Shown here: positions 5,299-6,457 of the stretch, in pieces
How positions within the stretch are numbered: the stretch's first letter is position 1
Layout of the letters: every line of letters begins with the position of its first letter
Assembly (NCBI GenBank): GCA_011046015.1
Contig: DSBO01000135.1
Location: 1 to 6,457 of the forward strand
Direction of reading: 5' to 3'
DNA length: 6,457 nt
From: Thioalkalivibrio sp.
GTDB taxonomy: Bacteria; Pseudomonadota; Gammaproteobacteria; SpSt-1174
The notes under the pieces: generated by a model
Database searches by the model: none
What the model was told of the DNA's origin: nothing
Seen by the model: the letters and a program-made list of their open reading frames with translations, nothing else
Position numbers and translations under genes: made by a program

Positions 5299-6457
5299 AT
5301 GAACGCCGTGACCATCGGGACCAGGGTTATCCCGGGTACCACCTGCCCCTACTGCGGTGTTGGTTGTGGCGTGCAGGTTCGCCAGGAACATCAGGCGGTC
5401 GCCGTCAGCGGGGACCCGCAGCATCCCGCAAATCACGGCCGGTTGTGCTCCAAGGGCGCGGCGCTGGGTGAGACGCTGGATCTCGAGGGGCGCCTGCTGG
5501 AGCCGATGGTCGACGGGCAGGCCGTCGACTGGGCGCACGCGCTCGACAGGGTGGCCAGCCGATTCGGCGAAGTCATCGCGGCGCATGGACCGGACGCCGT
5601 GGCGTTCTATGTCTCGGGGCAGCTGCTCACCGAGGATTACTACGTTGCCAACAAGCTGATGAAGGGCTTTATCGGCAGCGGCAACATCGATACCAACTCC
5701 CGCCTGTGCATGTCGACGGCGGTGGCCGCACACAAGCGGGCCTTCGGCGCCGATGCCGTGCCCGGCTGTTACGAGGACCTGGAACTCGCCGACCTGGTGG
5801 TGATCGTCGGTTCGAATACTGCCTGGGCGCACCCGGTACTGTATCAGCGCCTGGTGGCGGCGAAACAGGCGCGGCCCGGCATGCGGGTGGTCGTGATCGA
5901 CCCGCGGCGCACCGCTACCTGCGACATCGCCGACCTGCACCTGGGACTGCGCCCGGGGTCCGACGCCTTCCTCTTCAACGGTCTGCTGGACTTCCTGCGC
6001 AGGGAAGACGCCCTCGACTGGGGCTATCTGGAGGCGTCGGCAGAAGGCTTTTCAGCGGCGCTTTCAACGGCGTGCGAAAGTGCCGGTTCGATCCCGCAGG
6101 TCGCCGCAGCCTGCGGGCTGGACGAGGCCTCGGTGCTCGCTTTCTATCGCTGGTTCGCGCGCACCGCGCGCACCGTGACGGTGTTTTCCCAGGGCATCAA
6201 CCAGTCGTCCAGCGGTGTCGACAAGGCCAATGCCATCATCAACGTGCACCTGGCGACAGGACGCATCGGCAAGCCGGGTGCCTGTCCGTTTTCGATCACC
6301 GGGCAGCCCAATGCCATGGGCGGGCGCGAGGTGGGGGGGCTGGCCAATCAGCTGGCGGCGCACATGGACTTCGAGGACCCTGCGGCCGTCGAGCGGGTGC
6401 GGTGTTTCTGGCAGGCGCCCAACATGGCGGCTGGCCCCGGGCTGAAGGCCATCGACC
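5299..6457 (+). CDS. nasA: Assimilatory nitrate reductase catalytic subunit NasA, N-terminal part (3' end outside window)
   Basis: This is the first 386 codons of a molybdopterin oxidoreductase that reduces nitrate to nitrite in the cytoplasm. The frame stays open to the window edge; the family is usually 700-900 residues, so about half is visible. The N-terminal [4Fe-4S] ligands are Cys16, Cys19, Cys23 (TTCPYCGVGCGV) and Cys50 (GRLCSKG). Cys137 in NSRLCMSTAV is the expected molybdenum ligand, which places it with Nas/Nap-type enzymes and not with Asp-ligated NarG. Further hallmarks are YYVANKLMKGFIG (114-126), the GSNTAWAHPV cofactor-binding loop, VVVIDPRRT, the FSQGINQSSSGVDKANAIIN block, and TGQPNAMGGREVGGLAN (334-350), which is strongly NasA-like. 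There is no twin-arginine leader before the cluster, so the protein is cytoplasmic and not periplasmic NapA. It starts 4 bases after nirD. Whether a C-terminal BFD-like [2Fe-2S] domain is present, as in Klebsiella NasA, cannot be seen. Formate dehydrogenase is a relative, but its selenocysteine/cysteine context differs and the operon fits NasA. Confidence 0.95.
   Translation, partial: MNAVTIGTRVIPGTTCPYCGVGCGVQVRQEHQAVAVSGDPQHPANHGRLCSKGAALGETLDLEGRLLEPMVDGQAVDWAHALDRVASRFGEVIAAHGPDAVAFYVSGQLLTEDYYVANKLMKGFIGSGNIDTNSRLCMSTAVAAHKRAFGADAVPGCYEDLELADLVVIVGSNTAWAHPVLYQRLVAAKQARPGMRVVVIDPRRTATCDIADLHLGLRPGSDAFLFNGLLDFLRREDALDWGYLEASAEGFSAALSTACESAGSIPQVAAACGLDEASVLAFYRWFARTARTVTVFSQGINQSSSGVDKANAIINVHLATGRIGKPGACPFSITGQPNAMGGREVGGLANQLAAHMDFEDPAAVERVRCFWQAPNMAAGPGLKAID

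Noticed and set aside
5035..5940. 301-codon minus-strand open frame opposite nirD and nasA
   Set aside because: It overlaps the Rieske and molybdopterin coding regions antisense, has a low-complexity Arg/Pro/Ala-rich end, and shows no domain.
6333..6339. Run of seven G as a possible phase-variation or frameshift site in nasA
   Set aside because: It encodes the conserved Val-Gly-Gly of the REVGGLAN motif in the correct frame, and such runs are expected in G+C-rich genes.

Overview
The window is one tightly packed, plus-strand operon for nitrate assimilation from a G+C-rich bacterium. It is most likely a proteobacterium, and a gammaproteobacterium is my best guess. That guess rests on the gene order, which resembles the nas/nrt-nir-nas clusters of that group, on strong AGGAG-type ribosome binding sites, and on the C/G-ending codons seen throughout. 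I could not run a similarity search, so the taxon is inference.

Layout: (1) 1-535, the 3' part of nrtA, the nitrate-binding protein of an ABC transporter. (2) 603-1607, nrtB, its membrane permease. (3) 1629-2495, the ATPase of the same transporter (nrtC/nrtD/nasD type, with no fused C-terminal sensor domain). (4) 2492-4936, nirB, the large subunit of NAD(P)H-dependent siroheme nitrite reductase. (5) 4947-5294, nirD, its small subunit, here with a complete Rieske ligand set. (6) 5299-6457, nasA, the molybdenum-containing assimilatory nitrate reductase, cut by the window end after about 386 codons. Its reading frame is still open at the window edge.

How they work together: NrtA captures nitrate outside the inner membrane, and NrtB plus the ATPase import it. 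NasA reduces nitrate to nitrite in the cytoplasm, and NirBD reduces nitrite to ammonium at siroheme using NAD(P)H. The ammonium then enters glutamine/glutamate synthesis. Gene junctions are very short: a 67-base gap, a 21-base gap, a 4-base ATGA overlap, about 10 bases, and 4 bases. This points to one transcript with translational coupling. The operon promoter must lie upstream of the window.

Nothing in the window looks like a new biological system. There are no RNA genes, mobile elements, CRISPR arrays or integration scars that I can support. The points worth a second look are small: a perfect 12-base palindrome between nrtA and nrtB, the Rieske-competent NirD (unlike E. coli NirD), repeated near-identical ribosome binding sites that overlap or abut stop codons, and the absence from the window of a dedicated electron-donor subunit for NasA.
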